Positions 6,326 to 7,768 of a stretch of DNA of 7,768 nucleotides are shown here, one piece after another. The first letter of the stretch is position 1. The number at the start of each line of letters is the position of its first letter. The position numbers and the translations under genes are program-made. Location: the NCBI GenBank assembly GCA_028290165.1, contig JAQGKJ010000728.1, forward strand, positions 1 through 7,768, in the 5' to 3' direction. The notes beneath the pieces were generated by a model. The model was given only the letters and a program-made list of their open reading frames with translations, ran no database searches and was not told the DNA's origin. The stretch is from Bradyrhizobium sp. Lineage in GTDB: Bacteria; Pseudomonadota; Alphaproteobacteria; Rhizobiales; Xanthobacteraceae.

Positions 6326-7420
6326 ATGAAGCCCTTCCGCGTCCTATCTCAGGTGTGGCTGCTGCTGGCACTCGCGGTCCCGGCCTGGGCGGGTACCGCC
6401 CGCATCTATGTCACCAACAGCGCCGGCGACAGCATCCATGTCATCGATCCCGCGACCAATAAGGTGGTTCAGCAGATCAGGGGTGTCGAGGGTGCGCACG
6501 GGATCGCGTTCTCTCCCGACGGCGCCAGGGTCTATGTCAGCGATGAAGTCGATTCGACGCTCGATGTGTTCGACCGCAAGACCGGTAAACTGATCAAGAA
6601 GGTGGCGCTGAGCGAGCATCCCAACAATATCGCGGCGGCGAAAGACGGCCGCATCGTGGTCGGCATCGCCCGCGAGCCGGCGGCGCTCGATATCATCGAT
6701 CCCGCAACCCTGACGCGGACCAAAAGCGTGCCGGTAAACGGCAGGCTGCATAATGTCTATGTGACACCTGACAGCAAATACGCCGTCACCGGTTCGATCC
6801 GCACCGGAATTGTCACCGTCATCGATCTCGCGACGGAGCAGCCGGCGTGGGAGGTCAAGCTCGACAAGGGCATTCGCCCGATGGCGATCGAAGCGGGCCC
6901 GGATGGCGCGACCAGGCGGATCTTCGTGCAATTGTCCGACTTCAACGGATTCGCCGTTATTGATTTTGCCGCGCGCAAGGAAGTGGCGCGGATCCAGCTG
7001 CCGGCGGCCAAGGGCGAGTTCGAGACCGACGGCGATCGCGCCACGGCGCCGTCGCACGGCATCGGCGTCGCCCCCGACGGCAAGACCCTGTGGGTGACCA
7101 GCATCCCTAATAACGCGGTTTATGTCTATTCGCTGGCCGACCTCTCGCTTTCAGGGGAGGTCGCGCTTCCGTCACTGAAGCTTCGGGAGCACGGCTTGAT
7201 TTCGGCGGTCGCCAATTGGGTTACGTTCACGCCTGACAGCAAGACGGTCTATATTTCCAACGCCGGCCTGCGCTCGGTCTCGGCGATCGACACCCAATCG
7301 AGGAAGCTGATCGCCGTGATCCCGGTCGGCGAGGTGCCCAAGCGCATCAACACGCTGGTGATCCCGGATGGTCCGGGCTCGGCCGCTATTTCCCGGGAGA
7401 AGCGAGCGTCGCTCCATTGA
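6326..7420 (+). CDS. Secreted YVTN-family seven-bladed beta-propeller protein
   Basis: This 364-residue protein has a clear Sec signal peptide: basic MKPFR, a hydrophobic core, and a likely cut after PAWA at residue 22. The mature part starts GTARIYVTNSAGDSIHVID, a textbook YVTN repeat. Seven repeats of the form (strand)-x-V-IDxxT-x-K-V are visible at about 25-52, 67-93, 108-136, 151-178, 198-225, 254-281 and 306-334, with SPDG/TPDS turns between them, so a closed seven-bladed propeller in the periplasm is expected. Such proteins serve as binding scaffolds or accompany PQQ/cytochrome oxidation systems; I see no catalytic signature. ATG 6326 is preferred over in-frame ATG 6305 because GGGAG at 6311-6315 lies 10 nt upstream and the signal peptide then begins correctly. 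Its last 35 nt overlap the 3' end of the convergent cytochrome gene. Confidence 0.92.
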   Translation: MKPFRVLSQVWLLLALAVPAWAGTARIYVTNSAGDSIHVIDPATNKVVQQIRGVEGAHGIAFSPDGARVYVSDEVDSTLDVFDRKTGKLIKKVALSEHPNNIAAAKDGRIVVGIAREPAALDIIDPATLTRTKSVPVNGRLHNVYVTPDSKYAVTGSIRTGIVTVIDLATEQPAWEVKLDKGIRPMAIEAGPDGATRRIFVQLSDFNGFAVIDFAARKEVARIQLPAAKGEFETDGDRATAPSHGIGVAPDGKTLWVTSIPNNAVYVYSLADLSLSGEVALPSLKLREHGLISAVANWVTFTPDSKTVYISNAGLRSVSAIDTQSRKLIAVIPVGEVPKRINTLVIPDGPGSAAISREKRASLH

Positions 7421-7768
7421 CCCAGGCGGCCAGCGCGCGCCAGGCGGGATCGCGCTTCGAGGCAAATTGCCGTCCGCCGGAGTGAAACACGTCGCCGCCG
7501 CCTTCGGGAGCCAGCGGATGCAGCAGCAGCCGGCTGGTATCGGGATCGCCGGGGTTGACGAGAATCGAGACCACCTCGAAATTGTGGCGCGATTGTTCCT
7601 CGGTCCAGTCGTGGGCTCCCGCGGCGAGTCGCTCCAGACGGAACGCGTTGTTGCTCTCGACGTGGCAGGCATAGCAGCGGGCGTGGTCGGGCCGTTTGGT
7701 CAGAAACACCGGCTCGACGCGATTTTTGAAAAATTCGTAGTCGAGCTTCGGCGCGACCGGCGGCGCGG
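7386..7768 (-). CDS. c-type cytochrome domain protein (5' end missing)
   Basis: The frame is open from the window edge to a TAG at 7386-7388, showing 126 C-terminal residues. One heme c attachment motif, CYACH, is at visible residues 31-35 (7662-7676), preceded by DYEFFKNRVEPVFLTKRPDHAR and followed by a conserved-looking run HPLAPEGGGDVFHSGG. The block YEFF-(K/T)-RVEP-(I/V)-F-CxxCH with HPLAPE and FHSGG resembles single-heme domain proteins I know from Acidobacteria and planctomycetes (PSCyt-like); this is recalled, not searched. No methionine is present in the visible part, so the sixth heme ligand cannot be the usual Met; His52, His61, His83 and His95 are candidates. The protein should be periplasmic, with its signal peptide beyond the window. 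An internal GTG at 7709 is not a likely start because the conserved block continues upstream of it. Confidence 0.85.
   Translation of the reverse strand, partial: APPVAPKLDYEFFKNRVEPVFLTKRPDHARCYACHVESNNAFRLERLAAGAHDWTEEQSRHNFEVVSILVNPGDPDTSRLLLHPLAPEGGGDVFHSGGRQFASKRDPAWRALAAWVNGATLASPGK

Noticed and set aside
7172..7672. 166-codon minus-strand frame overlapping both propeller and cytochrome genes
   Set aside because: It shares sequence with the CxxCH cytochrome in another frame and with the propeller on the other strand; its translation has no family features.

Overview
The window is GC-rich, densely coding DNA with the codon habits and gene content of an alphaproteobacterium, most likely a Bradyrhizobium- or Rhodopseudomonas-like member of the Nitrobacteraceae. 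This assignment rests on recognition of protein families and on a match to the alphaproteobacterial EcfG promoter consensus, not on a database search. I see no rRNA, tRNA, CRISPR array, insertion sequence, integrase or attachment site.

Positions 1-2782 hold a two-gene plus-strand unit. The first is the 3' part of a probably exported protein with a FecR-like look. The second is a complete membrane-bound class III adenylate cyclase with an extracytoplasmic CHASE2 sensor, three membrane helices, a catalytic domain and a short TPR-like tail. The pair looks like an envelope-sensing cAMP module. Positions 2877-3965 carry an unrecognised 128-residue helical protein and, 18 nt later, a small alpha/beta hydrolase of the KANL3/Tex30 (dienelactone-hydrolase-like) type. 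A plausible sigma-70 promoter lies just before the small protein. Positions 4097-4675 encode a PPOX-class flavoprotein starting at GTG.

Positions 4703-6115 hold a complete minus-strand soluble cytochrome P450 with intact I-helix, ExxR and heme-cysteine motifs. Its upstream region contains GGAAC-N17-CGTT, an exact match to the EcfG general-stress sigma-factor consensus, correctly placed for the gene. The P450 is divergent from a secreted seven-bladed YVTN beta-propeller protein (6326-7420). That gene runs tail-to-tail, with a 35-bp overlap, into the 3' part of a minus-strand c-type cytochrome (7386 to the window edge). The propeller and cytochrome are plausible periplasmic partners, but this is inference.

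Most of the window is ordinary metabolic and signalling content. The points most worth a second look are the stress-type promoter of the P450, the FecR-like/CHASE2-cyclase pair, the perfect 12-bp palindrome over a TTGACA box in the divergent region, and the methionine-free cytochrome facing a propeller gene.
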